Shown: piece after piece, positions 30,940 through 40,704 of the stretch | Layout of the letters: each line of letters begins with the position of its first letter | Numbering within the stretch: position 1 is the first letter of the stretch | DNA from: Adiantum capillus-veneris | Taxonomy: Eukaryota; Streptophyta; Polypodiopsida; Polypodiales; Pteridaceae | DNA length: 64,000 bases | Assembly: GCA_014529385.2 (NCBI GenBank) | Contig: CM043971.1 | Span: 97,434,485 to 97,498,484 of the forward strand | Direction: 5' to 3' | Notes under the pieces: model-generated | Seen by the model: the letters and a program-made list of their open reading frames with translations, nothing else | What the model was told of the DNA's origin: nothing | The model's database searches: none | Translations under genes and position numbers: made by a program

Positions 30940-31158
30940 TTATACTAGGACATAGATTAAAACTTCAAACGGTACATTGCCTTGTACCAAAGGTAAAACA
31001 AATGGCTGATCTGATGCCAGAACCTCAAAAAACCGCTCCCCACCCGTCATGGTGTCAATGACGTAAAGGTAGTGAATCTTCAAGTCCAATATTACCTTGA
31101 TTGAGCGTACACGTGTTGGTATGTGTGATCTGTCTTGAGGTAGGTTGTCCTGATTCAT
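30940..31158 (-). CDS. Leader ORF c of gypsy-2 (unknown)
   Basis: 72 codons, ATG at 31158, ending 82 bases before the gag start. Reads as ordinary protein (for example L-D-L-K-I-H-Y-L-Y-V-I-D) without a known motif. One of three consecutive minus-strand frames between primer site and gag. Confidence 0.3.
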   Translation of the reverse strand: MNQDNLPQDRSHIPTRVRSIKVILDLKIHYLYVIDTMTGGERFFEVLASDQPFVLPLVQGNVPFEVLIYVLV

Positions 31159-31175
31159 GTGAAGCTTAGAGGTGC

Positions 31176-31400
31176 TTAGTCACTGTCCAAGCTTGTAGGA
31201 GAGGGTGGTGTTCTTTCCTGAAACAAACTCAGTAGATCCCTAGTTTCTCTAGTGAGAGTGTGAGCCAATGCTTCTGTTATCTGTGCTGCAGCATCAGGTG
31301 CGACTTGAAAACTGACTATGATAATTACCTCGGTGACTTGAGTTACCCGATTCTCAAAGTAGAATAGTGTTGATTCTCTATTGTGCAGAGCTCCTTCCAT
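31176..31400 (-). CDS. Leader ORF b of gypsy-2 (unknown)
   Basis: 74 codons, ATG at 31400, overlapping the end of leader ORF a by 23 bases in another frame. Hydrophobic-then-acidic sequence (V-T-E-V-I-I-I-V-S-F; L-F-Q-E-R-T-P-P-S-P). No family recognised. Confidence 0.3.
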   Translation of the reverse strand: MEGALHNRESTLFYFENRVTQVTEVIIIVSFQVAPDAAAQITEALAHTLTRETRDLLSLFQERTPPSPTSLDSD

Positions 31401-31638
31401 TTTGTTGTTGTTGGTTGGTTGTAGGTTGCGGACATGGTTTCCACCTCCTCCTTCTTCTTCTTGGCACTTGGCCTATGTATATCCACTGGGTTTGGCGCGT
31501 TGGTTGACTCTCCCACTTCAAATCGATTACCGTTACGCCTGGCACTCGAGCTTCGATGGAGATGCAGAGTTCGTCTAGTTGTGCTTGGAGCTCTTCTTCT
31601 TCTGTCGTCCAGTTAGAAAATCCTTCATATTCATTCAT
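31378..31638 (-). CDS. Leader ORF a of gypsy-2 (unknown)
   Basis: About 86 codons from ATG at 31638 (M-N-E-Y-E-G-F). The open frame extends upstream into the LTR, but this ATG is the first inside the element. It has a Glu-rich helix (T-E-E-E-E-L-Q-A-Q-L), a run of six Arg (R-R-R-R-R-R-W) and a Gln-rich tail. Unknown function; basic and acidic patches would suit an RNA-binding or assembly role, but that is speculation. Confidence 0.35.
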   Translation of the reverse strand: MNEYEGFSNWTTEEEELQAQLDELCISIEARVPGVTVIDLKWESQPTRQTQWIYIGQVPRRRRRRWKPCPQPTTNQQQQNGRSSAQ

Positions 31639-31694
31639 CCATTCAGAATAGTTTAGGGTTTTCAGTCTTGTAAATTGAAGGGTTTCAAGAGCCC

Positions 31695-31712
31695 TCCTCC
31701 GTGGGGGCACCA
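31695..31712 (-). promoter_or_regulatory. Probable primer-binding site of gypsy-2
   Basis: On the minus strand, two bases after the LTR end, the sequence reads TGGTGCCCCCACGGAGGA. TGG at this spot matches the CCA end of a tRNA; I cannot name the tRNA with confidence. Confidence 0.5.
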
Positions 31713-31714
31713 AA

Positions 31715-33615
31715 TGAGAGGCGGAAGTGGAAAAAATAGACCCTGTGGCCTCTACACCAAGACTATGCACAATGGCCTCATCATGGGGAATACACAATAG
31801 GGGCACCACCTAGCAAGATATGCGGCTAGGACGCATACATATACACAATGAAGCATGCATGGAAAACAATTTCAAGATCCACGCCCAAATGTGGAATGGG
31901 GTGGTCGGAGAATAAGGTGAGAGGAGTGGTGAGTGAGTGAGAATGGGCTCGCTACGTGTGCATGTAGTAAGGAAGATAACGAGGTCAAGGATACATGCAA
32001 GTATGCTCACTTCTCATACAAAAGGTGGCGAATCCGCACACCTTAAGATGGAAGTAGCAAGATGATAGGAATATGAGAGGGAGAGAGAGAGTGTGTGTGT
32101 GGTGGCGAATCCGCACACCTTAACATAGGCCGAAAAAAATGGCAAGGAACAAGAATATACCATACTCACAATGAGATGTATCCAAAGCGACACAAAGTAT
32201 GGCACCAAGATGGAGTGTGTTGATTGCTTGCAAAAGATGAATACAATAGGTAGCGTATGGCAGGAAAATGAGAAGGGAACAAGATCGTAGGAGGCATAAT
32301 GGAGAGATGGGAGTTGATGGCGAGGAATATCATGAGTGCTTCCACCCTTCTTCTTCTTGAAATTGTGCCTTCAACCCTTAATTACAAGTGGTGTGGAGGT
32401 GTGGTGCTCATCTTTTGTACATGGTGATGGTCATGATGATGGTGTTGTGATTATGTGATTAGGGTTCATGTTACAAGCATGTAGCACAAGAGTGTGTATG
32501 GATAGGTGTGTGTGTGTGTGTTCTCTCCCCCCAAGTGAGCTCTCATGGCCTCCTTATATAGGGAAGGAGGGAAGGATTTAGCAATATTTCTATTTGAGGT
32601 GAGTGTCCCACTTTGGTGACTAGGAAAATGGGGTGCATGTGACTGTGGCTCCCATCTTGTCTCCTCATTATTTAAAATACCAGAGTCAATAGAGAGAGAA
32701 AAAGAGAGAATGTGGGTAGGATGTAGAGGATAGGAAATATTTACAATAGTCTAGCTTTGGATAGACATAAGCTTATTAGGGAGAGAAGAGAGAGGTAAGA
32801 AAATTATAAGAGAGGTTGTCGAAGGTGGATATTTGTTGATGAGGATGGATCCTCCAAAAATGGTGATAGAATTACTCTAAACTAGCCAAGACCTCATTAA
32901 AAGAGCCTTGTCTCTTGTAATCATGCTTGAAGACTTGTAGAACCATAGCCATTCTAGAAGGAAGAAAAGTGGGATGGCCTGTGTCACCATTACACAAGAA
33001 AACTGGGGTCCACTACAAAAATCATATCTCCGTGTTCATAACTCCAAAAATTCTGAAAAAAATTGAGCTAAAAGTTGAGATCACGAGCTACATCTTTCAT
33101 GTTGAACGCTCCTTCAGATTCGGGGTTCTTCTTTACTTAAAAAATTCAGCCAAATAATGTATTATTTGTGGCTGCAAAAGTCTTTTGGTGGTCCCCTTTG
33201 AGTGGACTTCTCTCTTGCCTTCAAGTGTAAGCTCCTTCATGTGTATGAAAACATGACCTAGAGTGTTGAAAAGATTGGCAATCATCTAGATGGAGGTATT
33301 ATTGAAATTTGAAAGTGGGGTTGAGGTTTGAAAATGAAAACTAGTGAATAAAATATTTGGTAGAGTGGAATAATATACATACATGAAAAAAAAATATTAG
33401 AAAATACTAGAATATATATATTTAATATTTTTAAGGTCAAAAGAGAGATCAACAAAGAAAGCTTACTTATTATGCTACATCGTGATTGATTAGCATAAGT
33501 ATTATTTATTTAATAAAGGCTAAAACGTTTGTGAAAAAGGAAGAAAAAATCAAAAGTAACTTATATAATGGGAAATATTTTGATAAAAGGGCAAAAATAT
33601 ATGGGGGGGTTCCCA
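31715..33615 (-). repeat. 5' LTR of gypsy-2 (right end uncertain)
   Basis: The left edge is fixed by the repeat at 29375-29427 and the primer site. A TATA-like TATATAAGG on the minus strand at 32552-32560, in the context CCCTATATAAGGAGGCC, would place transcription start about 800 bp from the primer. A GGTGGCGAATCCGCACACC repeat occurs at 32026 and 32100. The right edge at 33615 is proposed from a CA followed by TGCAT. Confidence 0.5.
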
Positions 33616-34634
33616 TGCATGGAAAAGCTTTCCTCAGCATGAGACAATGATGCAGATGTATGTGAGATGTAGATGTGGCTTTGACACATGTTGGAGAGGC
33701 AATTGCAGTGGTGGTATATGCCAGTGACCGTGATGTCACACTTGCCTTGGAGTATACCTCTTGTAGATATGTCTATGGATACCACACTTACTCCATAGTG
33801 AATGGTTACTGGATGGTGACGATGCTTTCCACATCACACCATGTCATGAGTGGTTTAATAGCTTTTCTAGTGGGAGACTTGTTTGTGTGCGACTTACTGA
33901 TGGTTCATCATGTTATATATAGGGTAAATGAGATGAATGTTTGTCATTACCCAACAACGCATCATACACACTTCATCATGTGCGATGTGTTCGTCACCTG
34001 AAACATCATAATTTGATCTTAGTGAGACACTTGAGAGACAGTGGATATTAGGTAATGATTAGAGAGAACTCTTTGTGGTTCACTAGTCATTGCAAGAGGA
34101 GCCAGCATTGGCTCGGTCTACCCTATGCATGCATGTGAGGTGCGAGATGACATGGTCTACATTACATTAGAATCATTCCAGTGAGAGACTAGACACATAT
34201 CTTTTGTAGAAAAGCTCCAGAGTGTTGTGCATGACATGTCTGTAGATGAGTGGCCATGCTCTAGCGAGACAAAGTTGATTGATTCTCTTAGGACAAGGAT
34301 GCTTCCTACAATGGAAATGAGTGATATGGAGTTCTTTGACATGCTCATGCTAGAGGCTGATATGGTGATGCTAGGACATGTGGATAACATCCCTATGGAT
34401 GATGAGATAGTGACAACTATCCTGGAGTCAAGATTGATGCGTCCATGCGTGACTAGTTTTAGTGGTGATGCAATGAGAGTTGAGATACCCACTACAGATA
34501 GATTGGCAGAGGTCATTGCACATGGGGTTGATGCAATTGGCACGGATATCCTGGCAGAGATTATGCATTAATCATTGGCCTTTGGGACTCTCATGTATGA
34601 TCTCTTAGGACCAAGACCCGACATGGTAGTTGCA
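33616..34634. other. No supported gene; two unassigned plus-strand frames
   Basis: Frames of 108 codons (33675-34001) and 114 codons (34227-34571) are open on the plus strand. The second is rich in Met, Asp and Glu (for example D-M-L-M-L-E-A-D-M-V-M-L) and looks more protein-like than average, but I recognise no family. Confidence 0.4.
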
Positions 34635-34660
34635 CACTACAAAAATCTCAAAACGTTTAC
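34635..34660 (+). repeat. CACTA terminal inverted repeat (left end)
   Basis: CACTACAAAAATCTCAAAAC starts here; CACTACAAAAA is the family hallmark. The preceding three bases would be one copy of a 3-bp TSD; the partner copy is not identified. Confidence 0.65.
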
Positions 34661-34760
34661 GGCTATGTTTTACAATGTTTTGTAGAGAGAGAGAGAGTCC
34701 AAAATGGGTTGGCCAAAGAAGAGAGAGAGGGACAGGAGGACTTTTTTTTTGTATTTCAAA

Positions 34761-35560
34761 TATTACCGCTTATATTACCGTGTATTGCCACAATTATTGT
34801 TCCTAAAATTGTCGTGCTTATTATCGAACCCCGCTTTAGCGCTTAAACATTCAAATTTGGTGTTTCCCTCTATTTTCCTTATGAATAAAAATAATATACA
34901 TTATTTAAATTTCAAAAAAATGATATTAAAACATGAGACAATGGCTATGTGGATAAACATGAAACTACGAAGAGGAAGCTCCATCCTAGAGGCTAGAGTT
35001 ATGCATGCACCTCCATGTAGAGCAAGCACCATCAAAGACGAGAAGCAAAACATGGACGACATCTTCTACCTAGGCATAGGCACTACTTTCTAGGACTTCA
35101 CATATGCCCACAGGAGCGACCTCCACGACATCCATCCATCATGTTTTGGATTGGTTCTCACAAAGTGAGGTACCCAATTCATCCTATTATCACAAAACAC
35201 AAACAAGCATGTTTTACAAGTGGAACCCCTTTTCCTCTACCTCCACCCTCCAAGCTTGGGGATGGCCTACTTTTGTGATGAACCAGAAAGTCCCTCATTC
35301 AACAAAGCATCCTTGCCTTGAAGGTAATCCTAGCGTTGTTTGATTAGTGCCCCTTTGGAGCCCACGTTTTTTCATTTTCATCAGGATAGAGTGAGTATGC
35401 CCATATTTGACCAGATGGTAGCACCTATGTTAGTTTCTTCAAGCTCTATCTTGAAACAATGTGCAAGTGGCTTGCACCCTCAAGAATCTTCCTCATTCTC
35501 TTGCAAATGGAAGGAAAACATGCTTCACAAACTTAGAGAGAGAGAGAGAGAGTCAGAGAA
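34761..35560. other. CACTA interior without recognised coding
   Basis: Between terminal repeat and the last transposase part. Short plus-strand frames (34704-35093, 35104-35343) match nothing known. A (GA)n of about 16 bases lies at 35537-35552. Confidence 0.5.
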
Positions 35561-35574
35561 AGCCCATTCTCATG

Positions 35575-35760
35575 TCATCTAGACACATTTGCAAACCACT
35601 TGCACTCGAAGATGAATGTATGAAAGGTTCTAAAATTGACCTTTAGTATCCTTTCAATAGTCCCACAGTACCTGGCTTCATCACCATTTGTGTAAAAGTT
35701 GCCCATGACACCACAATCCATGGTGGTTCGACGCTCGTCAATGTGGCATGCACGAAAGTG
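35575..35760 (-). pseudogene. DUF4216-like C-terminal part of CACTA transposase gene
   Basis: The minus strand reads N-F-Y-T-N-G-D-E-A-R-Y-C-G-T-I-E-R-I-L-K-V-N-F and then F-I-F-E-C-K-W-F, matching the DUF4216 pattern (Y-Y-G-x-I-x-E-I then V-x-L-F-x-C-x-W) of plant CACTA-encoded proteins. It is a short, isolated remnant. Confidence 0.6.
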
Positions 35761-35986
35761 TTGCACCTTTGAACACATAGAGTTAAATAAAAGGATAAAA
35801 ATTATACAATCAATTGTAAATATAAAATCAAGGAACATGAGCACTACATATTAGCTATATATATATATATATATGAGCATTGTATATACCTTTGGTACAC
35901 AACCTCGTTCACACTCCCATTCTTTGTCGATGATGTCCTCTCCACGTGGCTTTTCTTTGGTCATTCTCTGATGGATCCACACAAAA

Positions 35987-36640
35987 CTAATGAGATCTGG
36001 GAAATATGCAAGGTGTTAAGGAACTGGGGGGTGCCTTGGTGCCTCTATAATCCTTCTTCCATGCTTCCCTCTCTTGCAAACGCCTTGCATTTTCCATTGT
36101 CCACAAGTCCACCCACTTGGTCATAACCTTTGCATTGAGGATGCAAAATTTTTTGAAGACTGGACGTTGATCCATATCCATGCTAGATAAATTTCCCTTT
36201 CAACTTGTAGGTGTGAAGTCGTCCTTGCATCCTCCTCATCTGACCTCATGTGAGGCATTGAGGGATCAACTTGTGCCAAATACTCTGAAATGTAAACAAA
36301 TTCCTCTTGCATGATCCATCCTTTGACCATGCATGCCTCTGGCTAGGCCCGTAGTCGCACAAAATCTTTGAGAGTATTTAAAAATCTCTCTAGAAAGAAC
36401 ATCCATTGTGCATGCACTACTCCACATTTAGCAATCTCCTCAACCACATGAACCAAGAGGTGGACTTGACTAAGAAGAACGGATTGAGGAAATGCTTCCT
36501 CAATGGCACACATGGTTTCCATGGCAAGCGATTGAGTAGTAGGGATGTCATCTATTTCAATTTCCTTGGAGCTTACAAACCTACAAGATAACACACAAAA
36601 GTACACTAAGATAACACAGTAGAAGATATAATGCATATAG
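35987..36640 (-). pseudogene. DUF4218-like middle part of CACTA transposase gene
   Basis: Minus-strand fragments at 36343-36636 and 36121-36330 carry C-A-I-E-E-A-F-P, S-Q-V-H-L-L-V-H-V, A-Q-W-M-F-F-L-E-R-F-L-N-T-L-K and then M-V-K-G-W-I-M-Q-E-E. These follow the DUF4218 pattern (L-E-x-I-F-P-P, M-V-H-L-x-V-H-L, W-M-Y-P-x-E-R). A stop and frame change separate the fragments. The segment at 35987-36181 is a plausible continuation. Confidence 0.75.
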
Positions 36641-36814
36641 AAAAGTTTAGTTGAATAAAGATATGAGGTACCTTACTAACTCCCTGAATTTGAAAATAGC
36701 TTCCCTTGATTTCTTGTCTTGGCATACGCACATACTCACCGAAAAAATGAGCTACAATGTCAAAAGATTAAAATACCATGTTAATTTAGTCTTGTACAAA
36801 ATTCAATAACTAAA

Positions 36815-37577
36815 CTAAATCAGGGAGAGGATAGAGAGGAAAGATATAATCGCATGTAACATCTTGTGCCTATCGTGGGTCTTCAATCCATACAATTGAA
36901 CACTTCCACCTTTCTTTGCCTTTGTGAAAGATCCTTTTAGTGACCTCATGTACCCCGTGGGTGTGCAAATAGATGCAATGGAACCCTTCACTTGATCCAG
37001 CTCATCGTTGGTTAGGTTCCATGGGGCGTTAGGAAGCACAATCTTCCCATTTGGGGCTTGACATGGATTAGCAGAGGCGGGTAGATTTTTTAAGGCCCTC
37101 AAAGCCTTCCTAGCCCCCAAAGTGTCCTTTTCCCCCATAATGTGGTCCCATAGAGGGTGTGAGCAACGTTCTTGAATATGTGCATGGGATCGGAGAGATG
37201 TTGTATTTTTAAGTCCTTCCAATATGCAAGCTTAAAAAATATGGAGTACCTTGACATACCTTTTCATGTAGTAGACGGGTGAGGATCACTATTGTAGTAT
37301 TCTTCCCAAATGGTTGCCCAATTTGACTTTGTAAGCTTTAAAGGTATCTTACCATTGGTTGGAGCTTTGTATTTGTTGTGACTTTGGGGTAGGAAACGAT
37401 GGTTGTTTAGATAGATAACCTTGTGTAAGGTATATGGCCACTCTATCACCAATGATGGCCCACATGTAGGATAGGTATTGCGACTGATGTGGAAAACCCT
37501 ACACTCATATCATATTGTTAAAGAGGGAGCATCAAACTTCAAATGGTAAAACAAGATATAAGAATGAACTTGTGGGT

Positions 37578-37614
<37 letters not shown>

Positions 37615-38170
37615 GGGGTGGGTGTGTCACTTAATAATTATGTGACTATCACATGAGTACGACAAAAGGGTTTATTAAATTTTATTTTTTCTCATATTTT
37701 CACATACAAAAGGATACCTAAAATGGAACTGGGAAGAAAAAATATAGATTGAATAGAAAAAGGGTGTATTATATTTGTCAAAAATTCAGAGATATGGAGT
37801 TTTAGTCCTTGAACGCATGCGATATACACAATTTATGCATAGTGACCCCCCCACAGGAATGAACATAACACACCAAAAATCTCTAAGGCCAAGACAATCG
37901 TGCATGGTCCACATAAGGATACCCCGAACAATGGCCTCTCTCATACTTTGGAAGTGAAACATCCACAATGGGGATGCCCTTCCATAACTCCTCCAACTCC
38001 TTGATGAGGGGCTTGAGGTAGACATCAATACTTGCCACTTTGTACTTCCTTGGCACAAGCAAAGAGAGAAGTATATTTCCCCTCTTGGTAGTCTCTCATG
38101 GTGGAATATTGTAGTTGATGATCACCATGGGCCAATGCCTATTTTCTTTTGCTGCAAGCATCCAGATGAT
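36815..38170 (-). pseudogene. CACTA transposase (tnp2 / Transposase_21), broken
   Basis: Segments in order on the minus strand: H-W-P-M-V-I-I-N-Y-N-I-P-P (38097-38160), then D-V-Y-L-K-P-L-I-K-E-L-E-E-L-W-K-G and W-T-M-H-D-C-L-G-L (37860-38060). These are followed by H-R-F-L-P-Q-S-H (37264-37452) and L-W-D-H-I-M-G-E-K-D-T-L-G-A-R-K-A-L plus G-L-K-T-H-D-R-H (36815-37222). They match the tnp2 transposase of plant En/Spm elements, which cuts the element at its CACTA ends. Frameshifts and stops separate the segments, and a poly(G) run interrupts it at 37578-37613. The normal N-terminus before the W-P-x-I word is missing and replaced by LINE sequence. Confidence 0.8.
37578..37613. repeat. Poly(G) homopolymer of 36 bases
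   Basis: Thirty-six uninterrupted G, followed by AGGGG. Its length in the genome may differ because such tracts are hard to sequence. Confidence 0.85.
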
Positions 38171-39540
38171 GTCCTGGATGGCCCAGCAATCAACTTCTTT
38201 ATCCTTTCTAACTTCCTCCCAGAAGAGGGCATACTTCTTTTGATTCTTCAAACCTTTCACGTTCCAAGATGGGATAGCTACTAGAACTTGCATCATTGGG
38301 AGATCATGACGAATTCCTCAACCTTCAACTCCTGTTTAGCCTCTTGGTCCCTGACTCCATGAGAATTTGGAGGAGATTCTCCTGGAGGATCACCTTGGTC
38401 AAGGGAATTTTCTTTTTGAAGGACGTCGAAGGGGTTGTGCAGTGGGATGGAACAAGCTCCACTTCTAAGTTGATTGGGGGTGGGAGATAAGAATTTCCTT
38501 TCGAGTCTCCAATATCTTCTAGTGTCCTAGTCTCTCTAGCCACTGCTTTCACCCTTTGACCCTTTTCAAACTTGGGATTTGCATAGTCGACAAAGTTGTT
38601 ATAGTGAAAGGCTTATGTGTATGGGCAAAAACACAAGGGCATTCTCATAGCTTGTCCTTTGTGGGATAGTCATTGTGAAGCTTTGTTTCTTCACATTCCT
38701 CTCTTGAAATTTGGTGACCTCTAATTTGTCGTACCGTAGCCTCTTTTTCCTCCCCTCCTCTTGTCCCTTCACTACTCTTTAGCTGTTCCTCACTCTCCAT
38801 CCCATATGAACCCTTGGTAGTGTTCTGAATGTTGCCTCCTGATCTAGAGTCCTGTATTATGGGATCGTTATTTATTTTGACCTTCATGGGGTAGTCCTTT
38901 GCAAAGTGCCCAAATTTGTTACACTTGAGGAGGCAAGCCCAAAGTACGTTCCAAAATTGAGCAAAATGGTAATTAACCCAGGTCCCACATTGATTACCAT
39001 GGTTTTTGGTGGGGTCTTAAATATAATCCACCCTATGCACACCTTGTTAGAGGATCTGCCCAAACCCCTCTTGTTGGGAAGAAACAGGGGGGTGCCCAAC
39101 TGACTGGCCAGTAACCTGATATTATTTTGAGAGCCAGCTAGGCAACCCCACGAATTCAACCCAAACCGGATGAATCCCTTGGAGGGATTTGGTCAAATCA
39201 AAAATAGGTTCCCATGGTACGACACAAACAGTTGTCATGTGAAACAGTACGGGACCTTTCTCCATAATCTTGAAAATGTTGGAGTCCTCCTTGAAACTAA
39301 CTGAGAAAAATCCCTTAGCGAGATAAGAAGTATTTTTGACTGCTCCACCATACCCAAGGATTTATGGACCTTGAATGCATTGAGCTTAGCTTGCATGGCT
39401 AGCTGCTTTTTCATGAGTGTAGATGGAATCTCCACAGTGATCGCCTCCACCATATGACCCTTCAGAATGCTAGAAAACGAGATTCCTGGTCTGAGAGATG
39501 TTGCACTGGAACCAACCTTGTTACTAGTCATGCAGATCGA
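38150..39540 (-). pseudogene. LINE-2: ORF1 (DUF4283, knuckle) and start of ORF2 endonuclease
   Basis: On the minus strand ORF1 has a DUF4283-like region across 39000-39310, in changing frames: S-F-K-E-D-S-N-I-F, M-E-K-G-P-V-L-F-H, P-W-E-P-I-F-D, P-V-W-V-E-F-V-G-L-P. A degenerate knuckle near 38890-38940 (K-C-N-K-F-G-H-F-A-K-D-Y) has Tyr for the last Cys. A new frame then starts as ORF2 with P-S-W-N-V-K-G-L, the N-terminus of the APE-type endonuclease. It breaks off about 35 residues later (V-D-C-W-A-I-Q-D) and passes without a stop into CACTA tnp2 sequence. RT is absent. Confidence 0.7.
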
Positions 39541-39747
39541 GCCATGAGGCTAACCTACCCCGAGTGTCTTCACCTCAAAAGTTGATGCTTTTTGCCAATT
39601 AATCAATTGATTTCTCCTTTCCTTTTCCCAAGGGGGGACCAAATCCTAATAGGATTAATATGAGTACTATATTTTGAGGTACTGAAATTGTGTAAGTAGA
39701 GAATATCTCAAGCAAGAGCAAAGTGGTGGTTGTGATAAGAAACCAAT

Positions 39748-39766
39748 CAATGCAGCAAAGAGGGTT
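39748..39766. repeat. Direct repeat flanking a retroposed segment, left copy
   Basis: CAATGCAGCAAAGAGGGTT, repeated at 40686-40704 with one mismatch. Confidence 0.8.
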
Positions 39767-40685
39767 TGCGGGAATTAGGGGCTTGATCTTCTTCTGCGGC
39801 TTGCGAGATCCACGCGAGTGGAGGGCTCTATGGTGGTCTCCAGCAAGGTGGCAGTTGGGCACCTCGTGCTGAGCTTGTAGTCACATAGGGGAAATGGATT
39901 TTGCCGAAGGAGGTGGATTTTCCTCGAAGGGAGAGTCGTGCAACCCTGTCTTCGTTTCTCTGTTGGCTCCATGCCCCCTCCTTTATTTTTGCTTCCCGAG
40001 AGAGGATGCCCTCCCACCCCTCCTCCGGGGGGATGTTTGGCATCCGGTGCTGGTCGCTGGTTTGCCTGTGTGTTAAATGGCAGGAGACGGGTGAGTGACA
40101 GTGGACTGTCTCTTGGTGGCAACGCACGATGATGTTGTGTCTTGACAGTGTGATTGTGCTTGGCTCACTTGTTGCCAGCCTGCATGTTGGTGTTTGTTCG
40201 AGACTCTTCCTTTTTGTGGTGGCTGCACGGGTCAGTGATGGAGACGTCATGGCTCCGTCCTTGTTGTGATCTTATGCTCAGATTGGGGTTGCTCTCCTTG
40301 GAGGTGTTCTGGTTTGTGGAAGGAGTTGGATTTTGGGTGGCAGCAGCCAAGGTGGATCACCCTAGTCCTTTTATGTTCCATCTGGTTCTTGGTTATATGT
40401 CCATGTTTCTTTAAGGTCGGTATTGATGGCTTGGCTCCCCTGTTCGCTTGCTGGTATGTTGCTCATGGTTTGGTGGTTCTTTTTGGTTTGGGTTTGCTTC
40501 CCATGTTCGGGTAGCTATGTGTTTGATTTTGGTTAGGCCTCCTTGTAAAAGGCCATGAACTGGTTGTTGTCTGATTGTGCTACTGTGATGCCATGGCTCT
40601 TTTTGAGCATGGCTACTCATGTATTTCTTTTTTCTATGTTTAATATATAAATACTACTCACTATTGTAGTATTGCAAACAAAAAA
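39767..40685 (+). mobile_element. Retroposed insertion with short A-tail (LINE-type mechanism)
   Basis: A 919-bp segment between 19-bp direct repeats. The plus-strand right end reads GTATTGCAAACAAAAAA directly before the repeat, like a short A-rich tail. The segment is richer in G and C than its surroundings and has no long coherent frame, though several frames of 60-90 codons exist on both strands. It may be a LINE with internal deletion, consisting mostly of its UTRs, or a processed copy of a non-coding transcript. I do not recognise the body. Confidence 0.6.
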
Positions 40686-40704
40686 CAATGCAGTAAAGAG
40701 GGTT
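40686..40704. repeat. Direct repeat flanking a retroposed segment, right copy
   Basis: Matches 39748-39766 at 18 of 19 bases. Confidence 0.8.

Larger units (their letters stand above)
29375..33615 (-). mobile_element. Gypsy-2: gag-only deletion derivative of a Ty3/gypsy element
   Basis: A minus-strand gag sits between two copies of a 53-bp LTR end (29375-29427 and 31715-31767, one mismatch). On the right a full-size LTR follows; on the left only the terminal 53 bp remain, fused to gag at the start of the protease region, so pol and most of the 3' LTR are deleted. The right boundary is inferred: TGCAT occurs at 29370-29374 and again at 33616-33620 after a CA, which would give a 1.9-kb LTR with a 5-bp TSD. 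TGCAT is common, so that end is uncertain; the left end and gag are firm. Confidence 0.6.
34635..39740 (-). mobile_element. CACTA (En/Spm) transposon remnant carrying LINE sequence
   Basis: The left end at 34635 reads CACTACAAAAATCTC, a standard CACTA terminal inverted repeat, followed by short repeated words (AAACGTTTACGGC, ATTACCG) as expected of subterminal repeats. Inside, on the minus strand, are tnp2-type transposase, a DUF4218-like part and a DUF4216-like part in the usual order. I could not find the matching right end (TTTTTGTAGTG), so the right limit is only an upper bound set by the next insertion. From about 38150 to 39540 the sequence is LINE, not CACTA. Confidence 0.7.

Noticed and set aside
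33675-34571. Two plus-strand frames as host exons
   Set aside because: No recognisable domain, no convincing splice sites between them, and they lie between transposon remnants.
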